From: Monodelphis domestica | Taxonomy: Eukaryota; Chordata; Mammalia; Didelphimorphia; Didelphidae | Assembly (NCBI RefSeq): GCF_027887165.1 | Contig: NC_077232.1 | Coordinates: forward strand, 11,303,757-11,367,756 | DNA length: 64,000 nucleotides | Reading direction: 5' to 3' | In this document: positions 1 to 12,213 of the stretch, in pieces | How positions within the stretch are numbered: the stretch's first letter is position 1 | How the letters are laid out: each line of letters opens with the position of its first letter | Position numbers and translations under genes: made by a program | The notes under the pieces: generated by a model | What the model saw: the letters and a program-made list of their open reading frames with translations, nothing else | Databases searched by the model: none | What the model was told of the DNA's origin: nothing

Positions 1-195
1 GGGTGGGTAAAGCATCTTACCACACAAAGCACTGGCTTCCTGCCCCAGGCTCCTGGGGACCCCGAGAGTGTCATTGCTTCCCTCCTCCCAGCTGGTGTAG
101 CCAAAGACCCCGACACTGGCTCCTTCAGGACAAGAGCTACCCCTGAATCTCTAGTGTTTACCAGTATAAAGCCATGGACACAGTGGATCGAGGTT

Positions 196-345
196 TGGGA
201 CAGTGGAAAAAGCATTGGACCTGGGTTCGAATCCTAGCCCTATCATTTACTACCCATCTCTCTTTCCTTCTCGTGGCCTCAGTTTCCTCATCTGTAAATT
301 GAGGAGGTTGGACTTGGTGGTCTCTAAGTCCTCCTTCATCCATCA
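196..345 (+). repeat. MIR-type SINE
   Basis: GACCTGGGTTCGAATCCTAG, CTCAGTTTCCTCATCTGTAA and the 3' GGTCTCTAAGTCCTCC part. Confidence 0.85.
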
Positions 346-1077
346 ACCCTTTGGCGGGAATAAATAAGTTAGTGTTGGATTATGGGACGAGTCCAGGCTT
401 TCTCCGGACAGGTAGGCTCAGGGAGGGCACACAGTAGAAGGGGCTCTTTGTATCTGGGGTTTCTGGTCAAAAACATTTCCCAGGAGTGCCTTGTTTGTTC
501 AGCTCAGGCTGGCTGGGATTTCCCCCGGCTTTTCCTGTGTGTGCCCAGGACAGTGGACGGGTCTGTGAGCCCAGCCAAGCCGCCCCCTCACATCCCAGAA
601 GTAGAGGCCTGCGGAGACGGGAAGGTCAGCATTGACCTCCGATGGAGCAGCCCACTGAGCAGCCCTCCCAGGCGCTGGCTTGTCCCGTGGCCCCAGCTGT
701 GACTTGCTGCCTCTTTCGAGGCAGAAGCTGATTTACTCAGCCTCACGAGCCTGGCTTCATGTGATGTCCAGATGACCTAGATCCGGGCGAAGACGCCCTT
801 CCCTTCCCTTCCCTTCCCGTCCCGGACTCAGCTGAATGGCCTCAAGAGCAGAATCCTGGCTTCGAGTCAAAGCTCCCTTTGGATCGTGCCCTCTCTTGGG
901 CAGTCCTTCCCCTGCCCTGAGCCTCATTTGTCTTATCTCCATGGGGAAGGCTTCAAAGAATAAGACCTAATAAGTTTGGGAAGTGGGTAAATGAATCCCT
1001 GTGAGGCAGGTGGCCTTCTCAACGAGGGCAGCAGAAATGTTTGAACTTACAGCTGTAAAAAAAATAAATAGCATTTT
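346..1077. other. Intergenic, nothing recognised
   Basis: No gene. A short (CCCTT)n run lies near 797-820. Confidence 0.5.
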
Positions 1078-1618
1078 AAAAAAAGAGACAGAAGTGACTT
1101 GCCCAAGGTCACACAACTCACAAGTGTCCAAGGTCCTCCAATGTGCTTTCTAGCCCTCGACCCTGTGTGCCTCCATTTCTCAATTAGACTAAATGAAGGG
1201 CTTTTTAAAAACCCAAGCATCTAAAATAAAAAACCAAAAGCTTCTTAATTCTCGAGCTGGGAAGGAACTCAGGGCATGCAGCCTAATTCCCTCTTAAGGA
1301 AACTGAGGCCCAGGGAAACTAGATGACTTGCCCTAAGTTACATGGGAAAGTAAGCATCTGAGGGGAGATTTGAACCCAAGTCTTCCCAGCTCCAAGGCCC
1401 TATGTCCAATACACTAAGCTGCCCTGTGTGAAATGAGGATTATAATACCTGTGGTGCCTGCTTTAGGGAGAGAGATCACAGATGAAGGGCATTTTGCAAA
1501 CCTGAAAGCAATACAGAATTGTCTTGGGACACATTTCAGAGACTCGAAAAGTCTAGTTCAAGATCTCATGGCTAGAGATAGGATTTGAACCCAGGTCTTC
1601 CCAAGAAACTTCATCTCA
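1078..1618. repeat. Cluster of MIR-type SINE fragments
   Basis: Antisense pieces at 1080-1175 (CTTGCCCAAGGTCACACAAC), 1244-1435 (AAGGAAACTGAGGCCCAGGG) and 1560-1615 (GATTTGAACCCAGGTCTTCC), plus a sense 3' piece at 1432-1525 (GGGCATTTTGCAAACCTGAA). Confidence 0.8.
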
Positions 1619-1639
1619 TTGCAAAAATAAAGGAGTTAA

Positions 1640-1832
1640 GGGAGCAGCTGGGTATCTCAGTGGCTTGAGAGCCAAGCCTAGGGATGGGAGGTCTTGACCT
1701 CAGATACTTCCTAGCTGTGTGACCCTGGGCAAGTCACTTAACCCCCATTGCCTACCCTTGTCACTCTTCTGCCTTGGAACCAGTACACAATATTGATTCC
1801 AAGAGGGAAGGTGAGGGGTTAAAAAAAATAAG
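1640..1832 (+). repeat. WSINE1/SINE1-type tRNA-derived SINE
   Basis: GGGAGCAGCTGGGTATCTCAG head, GTGTGACCCTGGGCAAGTCA and the 3' CAGTACACAATATTGATTCC part. Perfect 13-bp duplication ATAAAGGAGTTAA at 1627-1639 and 1833-1845. Confidence 0.93.
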
Positions 1833-1984
1833 ATAAAGGAGTTAAATTAGATGTGGGTTCCAGTATCCAATAAGTCTGGGCATAGGAGGGGGCTGACCCC
1901 TGTGAGATTGTATGTCTTATACACTATAGAAGGGTCCATGAGAATTACTGCCTATTTCTGTGTTGAGATTCTGGCAAGAATCAT

Positions 1985-2438
<454 letters not shown>

Positions 2439-2568
2439 CCTTACCTTCCATCTTGGAGTCAATACTGTATATTAGTTCCAAGGCAGAAGAGAGGTAAGGG
2501 TTAGGCAATGGGGGTGAAGTGACTCGCCCAGGGTCACACAGCTGGGAAGTGTCTGAGGTCAGATTTGA
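2439..2568 (-). repeat. WSINE1/SINE1-type SINE, head missing
   Basis: CCTTACCTTCCATCTTGGAG, AATACTGTATATTAGTTCC and CCCAGGGTCACACAGC on the + strand, that is an antisense SINE whose tail is the adjacent microsatellite. Confidence 0.9.
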
Positions 2569-2984
2569 AAGGTCTGTCTTTTTAACAGATTGCTTAACTG
2601 ATGAAGGGCACAAGGGTTCTTTTCCTGTGTAAGTACTCCTCTGGGCTTGAGGAGGGGTGGCTAATTGGATGGGCCACTTCGAAACGAGCTATTTGCCCAT
2701 TACCCATGTCTTGGGATGTTCAAGGGAGGAGCTGAATACTGAGCTCCTAAAACTCTATTGATGGATGTGCCTGACGGAGATTCTGGCTCTGTGGTCGTGG
2801 AGATGCCACTGGCCTCCGTCGCTTTATTGCTTCTGACGCTGGCCTAATCCATAAGCTGATATTCTTACCCCCAAAGCAGTCTGTCGAGAGAACCCTGCGT
2901 GTCCCGCCAGACTGTCACCTCCATGGTTTGTGGAAGGACCCCTTTCCCTCCTGTCTGCCCCAGACTCTGTCTCCACCCTCTCGC

Positions 2985-3075
2985 ACACAGGATCCAGCAT
3001 TAGGGCAAGGACCCCTTTGCCAGGGCTCAGCATACAGTGGGCAGTTAATAAATGCTCTATTACTAGCTGGATTAT
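2985..3075 (+). repeat. L2 LINE 3'-end fragment
   Basis: GGGCTCAGCATACAGTGGGC and AGTTAATAAATGCTCTATTA match the L2 3' end. Confidence 0.65.
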
Positions 3076-3857
3076 GCCCATGGCCCCCCAGACATGCCAG
3101 AATATCCTATAGCAGAAGTAATTGAATATAATATGATTTAATATGATAATAATATGACATAATGATCTCCTTGAGGGAAGGCATTGGTCTACTCTTTGTC
3201 CCTGGGTGCCTGGCTGAGACACCGTCAGCCTCACCCCCATCCCTTGCCCCCACCATGGGATTAAGATGCTGTTCTGGATCTCAGGGTCCTCCACTGCCCA
3301 ATGAGGGGCCCAGCCACGACTGCCTTTATTTGCGGTTCCCCTCTAGCTCGGAACCAAGGGTCTCGGGGCTTTGGGGGGCCTAGAATGTCAGGATCCCCAG
3401 AAGTCACCCTCCTTCCCCGGGGACCTCAGTTTCTTTTCAGCTCTGGAGCCCCCCAGGTTCTCTGAGGAGCGGGAGAGCTCTCCAGGCTGGCGATTTGATG
3501 CCACACGCAGGGTTGCTGTGACAACGAGCCCTATTTGCAAGCGCAGCTTTGGTCCAGATCTGCCTTCTTTGTGCCTGGAATAGCTCTTTTGTCATCTCTA
3601 GTGAGTCCAGATGTTCCAGGCAGCTCCGAAGGGCCGGATGAGTCTTCTCCTTGAAGGCAGAAATCCCTGTGCTTTAAGGACCTCGGGAAGAGCCCAGGCT
3701 TGGAACCGAGGCACCTCCATTCCATTCCTTCCTCCACTCGCCTCCCGCAGGGCCTGAGGTTCCTTTTCTGTGAAATAAGGGGACCCTTTCCAGCCCTGGA
3801 GGTGTCTCCTCCCAGCCCTCCCTGGTCCTCTGGGGGGAGGAGGGGGCAGTCCGAGAG

Positions 3858-3970
3858 TCAGGAAGTACCTACTGTGTGCCAGGCACTGGGCTAAGTGGAT
3901 TCCAAGAAAGGCAAAAGACAATCCCCATCCGGAAGGAGCTCACGATCCTAATGAGAACACACTGGGGGGC
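3858..3970 (+). repeat. L2 LINE fragment
   Basis: TACTGTGTGCCAGGCACTGG, AGGCAAAAGACAATCCCCAT and GGAGCTCACGATCCTAATGA. Confidence 0.75.
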
Positions 3971-4194
3971 ATGGGGTGGGGGGACCCCAGAGGGAGGGCC
4001 CCGAGATGGTACAGAGAGAGCAGAGGGAAGTATCCGGGGCCGGAGAGCCCAGACGCTGCCTTTGCTTCTATTGGAATTGGGAACTTCCATGATGGAAAGT
4101 CTCTATGCCAATGAGACTAGGTCTTAGCCATGACTGGAGCATTGATAAGCACAATGACTTGTCTAAAGCCATCCAGCCAATATGTGTCAATAAA

Positions 4195-4265
4195 CCCTTA
4201 GTCAGTCAATAAACACTTATTAACATCCGCTGCATGCCAGGCATTGCACTAAGAGTGAGGGCTCA
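4195..4265 (+). repeat. L2 LINE fragment
   Basis: AGTCAATAAACACTTATTAA followed by CATGCCAGGCATTGCACTAA. Confidence 0.65.
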
Positions 4266-4986
4266 GCAAAGGAGGGACTCGAACCTCGGACTTCCGTACT
4301 AGGGAACCACCGAACTAGGATTCTCTCTTCTCTTTCCCGGCTTTCCACATCCTTTCCAACGGGGTGATAACTCTGCCAGGAAGCGCCTGGAAAGCCATCC
4401 ATCCCCAGCCCAGCCCCAAACGTGCCCCCAGTCACGCAGGCCATGAGGAGCAAAGCCAGCATGGCGGCCCTCTTTCCTTCCGATCTCCAACGAATGAGAG
4501 GCTCTTTCTCCTCCCCGTGTGGCCGCCGCTTCTTGTCCTGAATTCTAAGAGCGAGATTGTTTCGCTGGCCCCGGTTTTCCTGCCTTTCTCCTTTCTCCCC
4601 ATCCTTTCTACATTGGCACAGTTTCCATGGTAACCCTCTCTCCACCTCCGTGCCCTATTTCCCAGACATCTTAATGCAGCACAGTTCACCACAGGGACAT
4701 TGGGGCGAGCTCCGCTGAACTCAGAATAATCATGGAGCTCCACCACCCTGCTCGGGTGGCTACCCCACCTGCCCACCGCAAGGGGCCCTGGAAATAGAAC
4801 CCGTTTCTTGGGGTTTTTTCCTTGTGATTTCTTTGGTTTAAGGAACTCCACAGTGAGGCGGGTCAACCTTTGGGGAGCAGCCTGGGGTTCTAAGAGGGGA
4901 GATGACAGCCAGCGTGTAACAGAGGCAGAAATGGAACCTGCCAAGACTCTGCCTCTATTCATCTCATTAGCTAAAGTCTTACTCTT

Positions 4987-5160
4987 TTTTTTTTAACCCT
5001 CACCTTTCATCTTAGAATTAATACTGGATATTAGTTCCAAGGCCAAAAAGTGATAAAGGCTAGGTGAAGGAGGGTAAGTGACTTGCCCAGGGTCACACAG
5101 CTAGGAAGTATCTGAACCCAGGACATCCTGTCTCCAGATCTGACTCTCCATCTTAATCCA
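4987..5160 (-). repeat. WSINE1/SINE1-type SINE
   Basis: T-run, then CTCACCTTTCATCTTAGAAT, TGCCCAGGGTCACACAGCTA and GGAAGTATCTGAACCC. Confidence 0.9.
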
Positions 5161-5333
5161 TCATCATGTCATAGCAGTGTCCTTGGGTTCTTGAATGTCA
5201 TGCCAAGCTTTCTTGGGTCCTTCTAGACTGCAACTGGGACCATCCTCAAAGCACTTCCAGTGTGGAATGGCCACTCAGTCTATTTCCCAACAGCCATCCA
5301 AGGTCTAGATTAACTACATTTAAAGAGATTCAT

Positions 5334-5536
5334 TGGGGGCAGCTGGGTAGCTCAGTGGATGGAGAGCCAGGTCTAGAGACTGGAGGTCCTGGGTTCAAAT
5401 TTGACCACAGACACTTCCCAGCTGTGTGACCCTGGGCAAGTCACTAATCCCCATTGCCTAATCCTTACTGCTCTTCTGCCTTGTAACCAATACACAATAT
5501 TGACTCCAAGATGGAAGGTAAGGGTTAAAAAAAAAT
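5334..5536 (+). repeat. WSINE1/SINE1-type SINE
   Basis: Complete copy: GGGGGCAGCTGGGTAGCTCA to AAGATGGAAGGTAAGGGTT plus A-run. Duplication AGAGATTCAT at 5324-5333 and 5537-5546. Confidence 0.93.
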
Positions 5537-5847
5537 AGAGATTCATCACTACATCAGCTGCCAAAGGACAAGCCCTTTAGCCAGTGAAGACCAGCTCCCA
5601 AGAGCTGCGGACCTCTCCTAAGGAGATGTGCTTCCCACCCTGAGCAGCTCCACAGATCCTGGAGGTACTGGGAAATTAATCCCTCCATCCTATCCATCTG
5701 GCCTGGGGATCCCAGGCATCCATTCACCCAACTACGGTCAGCATTCTTACTTTCTCTTCACTCCAATATCCATCTATTCTGTAAGCAAGCAAATAGTTCT
5801 TAAGAGTTACTCAGCTTCAAGCACTGTGCAATAAAAATAGAGCATTC

Positions 5848-6022
5848 AGGGCCAACTAGGTGGCTCAGTGGATAGAGCGCCAGGACCGAAGATGGGAGGG
5901 CCTGGGCTCAAATCTGGCCCCAGACAGTTAAAAGCGGAGTGACTCTGGGTAAGTCATTTAACCCCATTTTCCTCCACACTCACTCCTCCTTTGTCTTAGG
6001 GTAGTTACTAAGACAGAAAGTA
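5848..6022 (+). repeat. WSINE1/SINE1-type SINE nested in an L2 relic
   Basis: GGCCAACTAGGTGGCTCAGT to GACAGAAAGTA. The short duplication AGCATTC (5841-5847, 6023-6029) splits an L2 3' end (CAAGCACTGTGCAATA ... CCCAAGGAACTCCCATTTCA). Confidence 0.85.
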
Positions 6023-6424
6023 AGCATTCCCTGCCCCCAAGGAACTCCCATTTCATAGGAGCCCCAGATGGCTCTGGGGCGGCTTCCTGCCTTTCTACTT
6101 CTTCATCTGGGTCTCCTTGTTCCGTCCCTTTGCCGCCTTCCTCTTTTTCCTAGTGTGTGGGTAGGGGCAGGCTTGTATTCCCCAGAAGATCAGCAAACAT
6201 GCAGGGAGCTGCTCTCTGCCAAACGCCCTCCATCTCCCAGAGTCCTTTCATTCTCCCCTCTCTCCTCCCATTCCTCCATCAACTTCCTACCTCTGCCTGA
6301 GCAGCCCAGATGGGCCAGGCTCCCCTCTACCCTGCATCAGTTGCTGCTCTTCAAGCTACTTTTCCATCTCGCTCCGAGGATGGGGTAGGTGCCTTCTCTC
6401 TCCCCCAGGCTACGTTATTTCTCC

Positions 6425-6532
6425 CCGTTAGAATGGAAGCTCCTGGAGGGCAGGCTTTCTTTTTGTTTATATTTGTATTCCTAGTATTTAGCCCAGCGCC
6501 TGACACAGAGTAGCATTTCATAAATACTTTTT
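6425..6532 (+). repeat. L2 LINE 3'-end fragment
   Basis: GTTAGAATGGAAGCTCCTGG, CCCAGCGCCTGACACAGAGT and CATTTCATAAATACTTTT. Confidence 0.82.
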
Positions 6533-6549
6533 GTAGCTCTGCCTCTCTC

Positions 6550-6775
6550 TCCTCTTTCTCTCTCTACTGATTTATCTACTCATTCATCTCTCTCTCTCTC
6601 TCCTCTATCCATCTACTCCTCTATCCATCCATCCATCTCTATCTATCTCTGTCTGTCGGTCTGTCTGTCTGTCTATCTGTCTCTCTCTCTCTCTCTCTCT
6701 GTCTGCCTGCCTGCCTGCCTGTCTGTCTGTCTGTCTGTCTATCCATCCATCCAACCATCCATTCATCGCTATCTG

Positions 6776-6847
<72 letters not shown>

Positions 6848-6913
6848 CCTGTCTGTCTATCTATCTGTCTGTCTGTCTGTCTATCCATCCATTCATCGCT
6901 ATCTATCTATCTA

Positions 6914-6956
<43 letters not shown>

Positions 6957-7268
6957 GCCTGTCTGTCTATCTATCTGTCTGTCTGTCTATCCATCCATTC
7001 ATTGCTATCTATCTGTCTGTCTGTCTGTCTATCCATCCATTCATCGCTATCTATCTATCTGTCTGTCTGTCTGTCTGCCTGCCTGTCTGTCTGCCTGTCT
7101 ATCTATCTGTCTGTCTGTCTATCCATCCATTCATTGCTATCTATCTGTCTGTCTGTCTGCCTGCCTGCCTGCCTGTCTGCCTGTCTGTCTATCTATCTAT
7201 CTATCCATCCATCCATCTCTCTCCCTCTCTCTCTCTCCCTCTCCATCCATCCATCTTTCTATCTTTTG
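6550..7268 (+). repeat. CTGT/CTAT/CATC/CTGC tetranucleotide array
   Basis: About 700 bp of mixed tetranucleotides. A compound unit (CTGTCTATCCATCCATTCAT, then YGCTATCTAT, then CTGT runs) recurs near 6740, 6885, 6987, 7030 and 7120, showing higher-order copying. Long open frames across it are artefacts. Confidence 0.96.
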
Positions 7269-7478
7269 TCTCACTAAGGCAGAAGGGGAGGGGATGGTGA
7301 GGCTGCTCTGGTGCTGGCTGGTCTAAACTGGCTCCTCCAATTGAACTGTGTAGGTGGGGGGAGGAAGCTTCTCCTTTCAGTCCAAGATCAGGAATGAGCT
7401 TAGGCCAGGTGATCCCAAAGGAGGCTTTGACTTTGCAGCTGCTCCTGACCTTCCCACCTCTATTCCGCCCATGGGAGA

Positions 7479-7503
7479 CAGCAGCAGCAGCAGCAGCAGC
7501 AGA
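7479..7503 (+). repeat. CAG trinucleotide tract
   Basis: Eight uninterrupted CAG units. No gene recognised around it. Confidence 0.9.
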
Positions 7504-7624
7504 GGGTGGCATCTCGTTGTCTCTTCTCTTTCCTGACTCATAGAATGTTCTGTTTGGAAAGAATCCTAGAACGGAAGATGTCTGAGCTGGAAGGGACCTT
7601 GGAACAGGGACGGCCATCATCATA

Positions 7625-7840
7625 AGAGCTCATATCTATATAATATGTCAAGGTTTGCAAAGTGCTTACTTATAACCACAATAACAATGATAATAACTAA
7701 CTAATAATAATACTAATGTGAAGTTTATAAATCACTTTAACAGATGTTTCTCATCATGACACGAGCCCATGAAATAGGGGCCACAAGTATTATACACACT
7801 TTACAGATAAGGAAACTGAGGCCCAGAGAAGCTATCCCCC
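7625..7840 (-). repeat. MIR-type SINE
   Basis: GGTTTGCAAAGTGCTTACTT at one end and TTTACAGATAAGGAAACTGAG at the other, with an AT-rich TAATAATAA expansion inside. Confidence 0.8.
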
Positions 7841-7912
7841 CCCCCACCATTCCCCCTCTTCCTTTATCCATGTCTGTTTTGTTCCCTTCTGATAGAATTT
7901 GATCTCCTCGAG

Positions 7913-8139
7913 ATCATCATCACCTCCTAGCATTTATGTCATACTTTCAGGTTTCCAAAGCACTTGAAATGATCTCATTTGATCCTCACAACAACCCTGG
8001 GAGGGAGATGTCATGACTGTTCCCATTTCACAGCTGAGGAAACTGAGACAGAGTGAAGTCACTTGCCCCAGGGTCACATAGCAAGTGAATGTCTGGGGCT
8101 GGATTTGAGCTCAGGTCTTGCTGCTTCCAAGGCCACTAT
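7913..8139 (-). repeat. MIR-type SINE
   Basis: GATCCTCACAACAACCCTGG, GAGGAAACTGAGACAGAG and CCCAGGGTCACATAGCAAG. Confidence 0.85.
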
Positions 8140-8340
8140 GTGGCACAATAGATAGGGTGCTGGGCTTCGAGTCAAGAAGACCCGAGTTCAAATCTGACCT
8201 CAGACACCTCTTGGTTGTAGGATCCTGAGCACATCACCCTGTTTGCCTCAATTTCCTCATCTGTCAAATGAGCTGGAAAAGGAAATGGCCAACCACTCCA
8301 GCATCTGTGTCAAGAAAACCCCATGGAGTCATGGAGTCCA
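8140..8340 (+). repeat. Mar1-type (BovB-tailed) SINE
   Basis: tRNA-like head (GAGTTCAAATCTGACCTCAG), AATGAGCTGGAAAAGGAAATGG and AAGAAAACCCCATGGAGTC. Confidence 0.9.
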
Positions 8341-8999
8341 AGGCACGTTGCCTCTACCTGGGACTGGCCTTGCTGCACTCCCTTCAGATCCCTGGATACA
8401 GTCCGTTAGCCCTCCCTCTCTGCATAGCATGGGCGCACCTCCTTTTCCATTCACCCATTTCCTGGAATTCCAGAGGGTAGAATGGTCCCTCCTACTGGAA
8501 TGTGAGCTCCAGGAGGGCGCAGTGGCTGGCCCTTAGTGAATGCTCCCGCCTAGGCTCGGAGAAGACCCTGAAAATCCTGGGCCCAATCCCTTTGTTTTAC
8601 AGAGCTTTAGAAGGAGGCCAACGGATGGGAAATCCCCTCTGCAGGGTACCCAGAAAGCAACTCAATGGCCAAGTCCGAGATGAAGTTTTGTTGTTGTGGC
8701 TGCTGTGGATGGCAACCTCTTTCATTCCAAACAGAAACAGGAGATCTGTTGAGCCCTGGGTGCCATAGGGAAGGGGAGGTCACGGGGGAGGGTGCCTTTG
8801 AGCTAAGGTAACCAGCAGAGAACAGAGAAAGGGATTCTTTGTGGAGGAGAGAGAGGAGGGAGGCTGGAAGCCAGAGCTGTTCCCTGGCAGGCAGCAGGAG
8901 CAGGTGGCATGAATTAAGGACCACCATCGAGAGCCCTCCAAGCCCTCCCCACCACCACCAGCACAAAGCATCTCCAGCACTGCCTGTCACGGTGCCTAC

Positions 9000-9240
9000 A
9001 AAATCGTGCATTCGGGAATTATTTCTTTGGCTTGACTTTCCTGTAAAACATGCAAATGCCCCATTTCTAAGCCATCATCATCCAGAATTGCGAGGCAATC
9101 CCTGAACCCTTCTGTTGGCGGGTTCTTAGTCTGCAGCTTGGTTTTCTAAACAAGCCCTCTTCTCCAAGCTGGCATCGCCATCCCTTTTGGAATCTTCAAT
9201 GTCTAGAGCTTTTCTTGTGAAAAACATCCACCTCTCATCC
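9000..9240. promoter_or_regulatory. Candidate cis-regulatory island
   Basis: Unique-looking sequence between repeats, with a perfect octamer ATGCAAAT (9050-9057). Evidence is motif presence and absence of recognised repeats. Confidence 0.25.
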
Positions 9241-9242
9241 AG

Positions 9243-9420
9243 GGCTGTGGAAATACCACCAAACTCAGAGATAGGGGACCTGAGTTCAAATCTCAATTCT
9301 GCCAATTAATAGCTGTGTGACCTTGGCCACAAGCCATCTTCTGGGACCTCAGTTTCCTCATCTGTAAGACAAGTGGGTTGAACGAGCCAGCCTCCCTCTG
9401 AGCCTTCAGAAACGTCTGCA
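9243..9420 (+). repeat. MIR-type SINE
   Basis: GACCTGAGTTCAAATCTCAA, TAGCTGTGTGACCTTGGCC and CAGTTTCCTCATCTGTAAGA. Confidence 0.85.
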
Positions 9421-9659
9421 TCAAAGCCTTCTGCACCCTAGCTGCTCAGGTGATAGAAGTAAAGATGGTCCCCCATTGAAGCCAGGAAGGTGGGTAAGAG
9501 CTCGGAGACCTCTCAAAGGGAGGTCCAGGACTGAAGACTCTCCTGCACCATCTCTGACCATATCCTTCGCTGCCCTTTCCCATCCTGCTAACCCAATTGG
9601 GATAGAGAGACAGGGAGCCCAGGTTCTCCTCATGGACCGACCTGGCTCACAATCTCTCT

Positions 9660-10060
9660 CCGCTTCCTCTTCATAGCATTGACTCTACCTCAAAGACCTT
9701 CACCACTCGGTTCTTCAACCTGCTCACCTCCCATGAGCCCCTCTTCCACCCCACCTCAGCCACACACAAAGATGGTCATTCCCTTGGTCTTGCCGTCACC
9801 CACAAATGAGCCACCCACACGTTCAGAAGTTCTGACATCCCTTTATCTGGCCATGATCTATCTGCTTCTCACCTCTCCTGCCTTCCCTTCCATAACCGTA
9901 TTCTTCAGCCACGACATGACCTCCAATGCCTGGAGTCCTCAATTCTCTCTCCCAGGCCATCTCCCCTGCACCAGCCACTCGCTCCTCTTCTCCTTATTTT
10001 ACAATTCAACTCTTGAACCCCTCATTCTTTCCCTTATTGTATCGGACCTCTGCCTCAGAC
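9660..10060 (+). mobile_element. LINE endonuclease-domain relic (L2/CR1-like)
   Basis: Translation around 9760-9870 reads THKDGHSLGLAVTHK, then a SDIPLSGHDL-like stretch, recalling the C-terminus of the L2-clade endonuclease (GHTLDL...PLSDHHLL). Stops and substitutions make it a relic. The clade is tentative. Confidence 0.5.
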
Positions 10061-10300
10061 TGTTGTTGTTCAGTTGGGTCCCAGTCTTTGGGACCCCCAT
10101 GGACCACCTTGTCCATAGGGTGTTCTTGGCAAAGATCCTGGCATGCTTTGCCATTTCCTTCTCCAGGAGATTAAGGCAAACAGAGATTAAGGGACTTGCC
10201 AAGCACAGCATTTCTAGTAAATATCTGAGGGCACACTTGAACTCAGAACCTCCCAGCTTTAAGTTTAGAGAACAAGTTTGCAGAACTGAGGATAAGAACC
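10061..10300 (-). repeat. Mar1-type (BovB-tailed) SINE
   Basis: Antisense: GTTGTTGTTCAGTTGGGTCC, TTTGCCATTTCCTTCTCCAG and AAGGCAAACAGAGATTAAGG. Confidence 0.88.
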
Positions 10301-10431
10301 CCAACTCTAGAGATAGCTGATCTCGCCAAGATCTCCCCAGAAGTGATATGTCCTTCCTCTGAAGTCCTTCTCCATCTGGCCCCTCTAAGGCATGCCCATG
10401 CATTTCCTTGTCAACATGGCTTATTCCTCCT

Positions 10432-10545
10432 AACAGACTATAAGGTCCATGAGGACAAGGGCTGCATGGTACTACTCCCCTTCATCTCCTTGCACAGGAT
10501 CTTGAGCAAAGCCTGGCATATAGTATTCAGTAAATGGCAGGAGAC
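10432..10545 (+). repeat. L2 LINE 3'-end fragment
   Basis: GACTATAAGGTCCATGAGGA, CAAGGGCTGCATGG and GCCTGGCATATAGTATTCAG. Confidence 0.78.
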
Positions 10546-10799
10546 ATTGAGCAAAGCCGTGGGGACCCAGGCCACCCAGCAGGAAACACTGGTGGGGGAG
10601 GAAGAGAAGCAGTCAGTCTGGCAAGAAGCCATAATGAAGCAAAAAAAAAAATTCACTAAGCCACCTGGAGCCCTCATTCTAGTGAGGGAGACAACTTGTA
10701 AACAGCTACGTCCCAGGGCAAAGGTAGCCACTTCCAGAATTGATTAATGGCAAGAGGAGTTGGCGTGGATCACAGGTCATCAGGAAGAGTTGGCATGGA

Positions 10800-10970
10800 T
10801 TACAAATCATTGATTTAGAGCCAGAAGAGGCCTCTGAGGCTATGTTATAGAAGGAGAAGATGGAGCCCCGGGAGTTGTGACTTGCCTGGGTTCACACAGG
10901 TGGTGGGAGCTGGAATGAGGATCAGAGTGAATTCTGCTCTCCTAATTCCAAGTCCAATGTTCTTGGAAGC
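10800..10970 (-). repeat. MIR-type SINE fragment
   Basis: Diverged antisense MIR: GAGCCAGAAGAGGCCTCTGA and TTGCCTGGGTTCACACAGG. Confidence 0.7.
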
Positions 10971-11339
10971 CTCTAAAGATAAATGCCAGGAATCTGATGG
11001 GATTGAAAATCAATTTTACTTAAACATCAAGTAGACCTAGGGGAGTTGTTGCTAAAAACGATAGATTGAACAGAGAGAAGCTTTGCTGGCTGGATGGGGG
11101 TGTGGGCTTGAATAATAAAAAAGCTGAAATAGCCTGGAGACCTGGGCATTCTTCCAAAAGAATGATAAGTACTTTCTTAAATAAAAAAACAAATGGACTC
11201 AGCTCTGGAGACAAGAAGCCTGGAGAAAAGCAGCCATGAGACCCTGTGGAGGACCAGGAGCCTGAGCCAAAACAGAACTCTAGGGAAAATGAGATGTCTG
11301 CTTCTTCCACTTAATAGTATGGCAATCCATGAGAAATGA

Positions 11340-11885
11340 TGCATTTTGCACAGGGAAGTCTTTTTTTCTTTTGTCAGCTGTGTTTTTGGAACCCCTAAGT
11401 TTGCCTGTGTTCCTTGCCTCGAGGGAAGTTCCAGACTGACCTTGTCTTAGACTGAACAATGGACCACCAAGTGTCCATTAAGTATCCTGAACAGAAGTGA
11501 CAGAAATACTCCAAAACCTCAATCACCCTTTTTGTCTTAGCAGTTTCTCCCATTGTATCTTAGTTCACTCCCTGGCACCCCAGATTCTGGCTACAGTCTC
11601 TTTCCCAGGCCTGCTTATAACCCGTCCCTATGTGTTTTCTGTCCTTAATTCCCTGAAAGGTATATAAGACCCCCAAGTTCTGTCCCTTTGGAGAATCATC
11701 TTTGGGGCTGCATTCTCCCAGAGACACTGTTCCCAGAGTCCCAGAGCTTTGGCTCTGTGTGGTATTAAGTGCTTGGCTCTGCCAAGCTGAATCTTGAGTG
11801 CTGTCTCTTGTCCTGATTAAAAACTTGGTCTTTCTGACTACTTCAGTGGTTCTGTGTTTTTCAAGGTTGATACTTTTTATTTACC
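11340..11885 (+). mobile_element. Probable solo LTR, ERV1-like fossil
   Basis: About 0.5 kb with LTR-like order: a U3-like stretch, a TATA motif (GGTATATAAGACCC near 11657), a R-like block with CTGCATTCTCCCAGAGAC, a late poly(A)-type signal (GATTAAAAACTTGGTC near 11815) and a CTTTCTGACTAC-type U5 end. No internal retroviral sequence adjoins it. Ends are approximate. Confidence 0.65.
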
Positions 11886-12213
11886 TTGTTATTCCATTTA
11901 ATTAAGGACCTTTTATTTGGAAAAAAATCATAGACATGCAAGATCTACATATGTATAGCAGATGAAAGGTAATCTCAGAAGGAAGGCACTTGCATTGGGA
12001 AGGGGAGGAGGGGAAAGACCTTCAAGTTGGGCTTTGAATTCAATTTTTTTTAACCAACTCATTCTTTGTATTATTTTTTCAATTACATATAAAAACATTT
12101 TCCAAAAAATAATTGCTTTCTGACCTTTTGCAATCCAAATTCTCTCCTTCCTGCCTCTCTTGGGTGGTAGTCAGACATGCATTATTCTAGTACTGTCAAT
12201 AAGCTTCATCTTA

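Larger units (their letters stand above)
2569..4986. other. Intergenic, GC-moderate, no gene seen
   Basis: Apart from the L2 pieces listed, no exon, RNA gene or clear repeat was recognised. Short open frames lack family features. Confidence 0.5.

Noticed and set aside
6845-7300. Cys-Leu-Ser-Val repeat open frame
   Set aside because: Translation of the CTGT/CTAT array.
9679-10320. 213-codon open frame on the + strand
   Set aside because: It covers a LINE endonuclease relic in a wrong frame and an antisense SINE; not a host gene.
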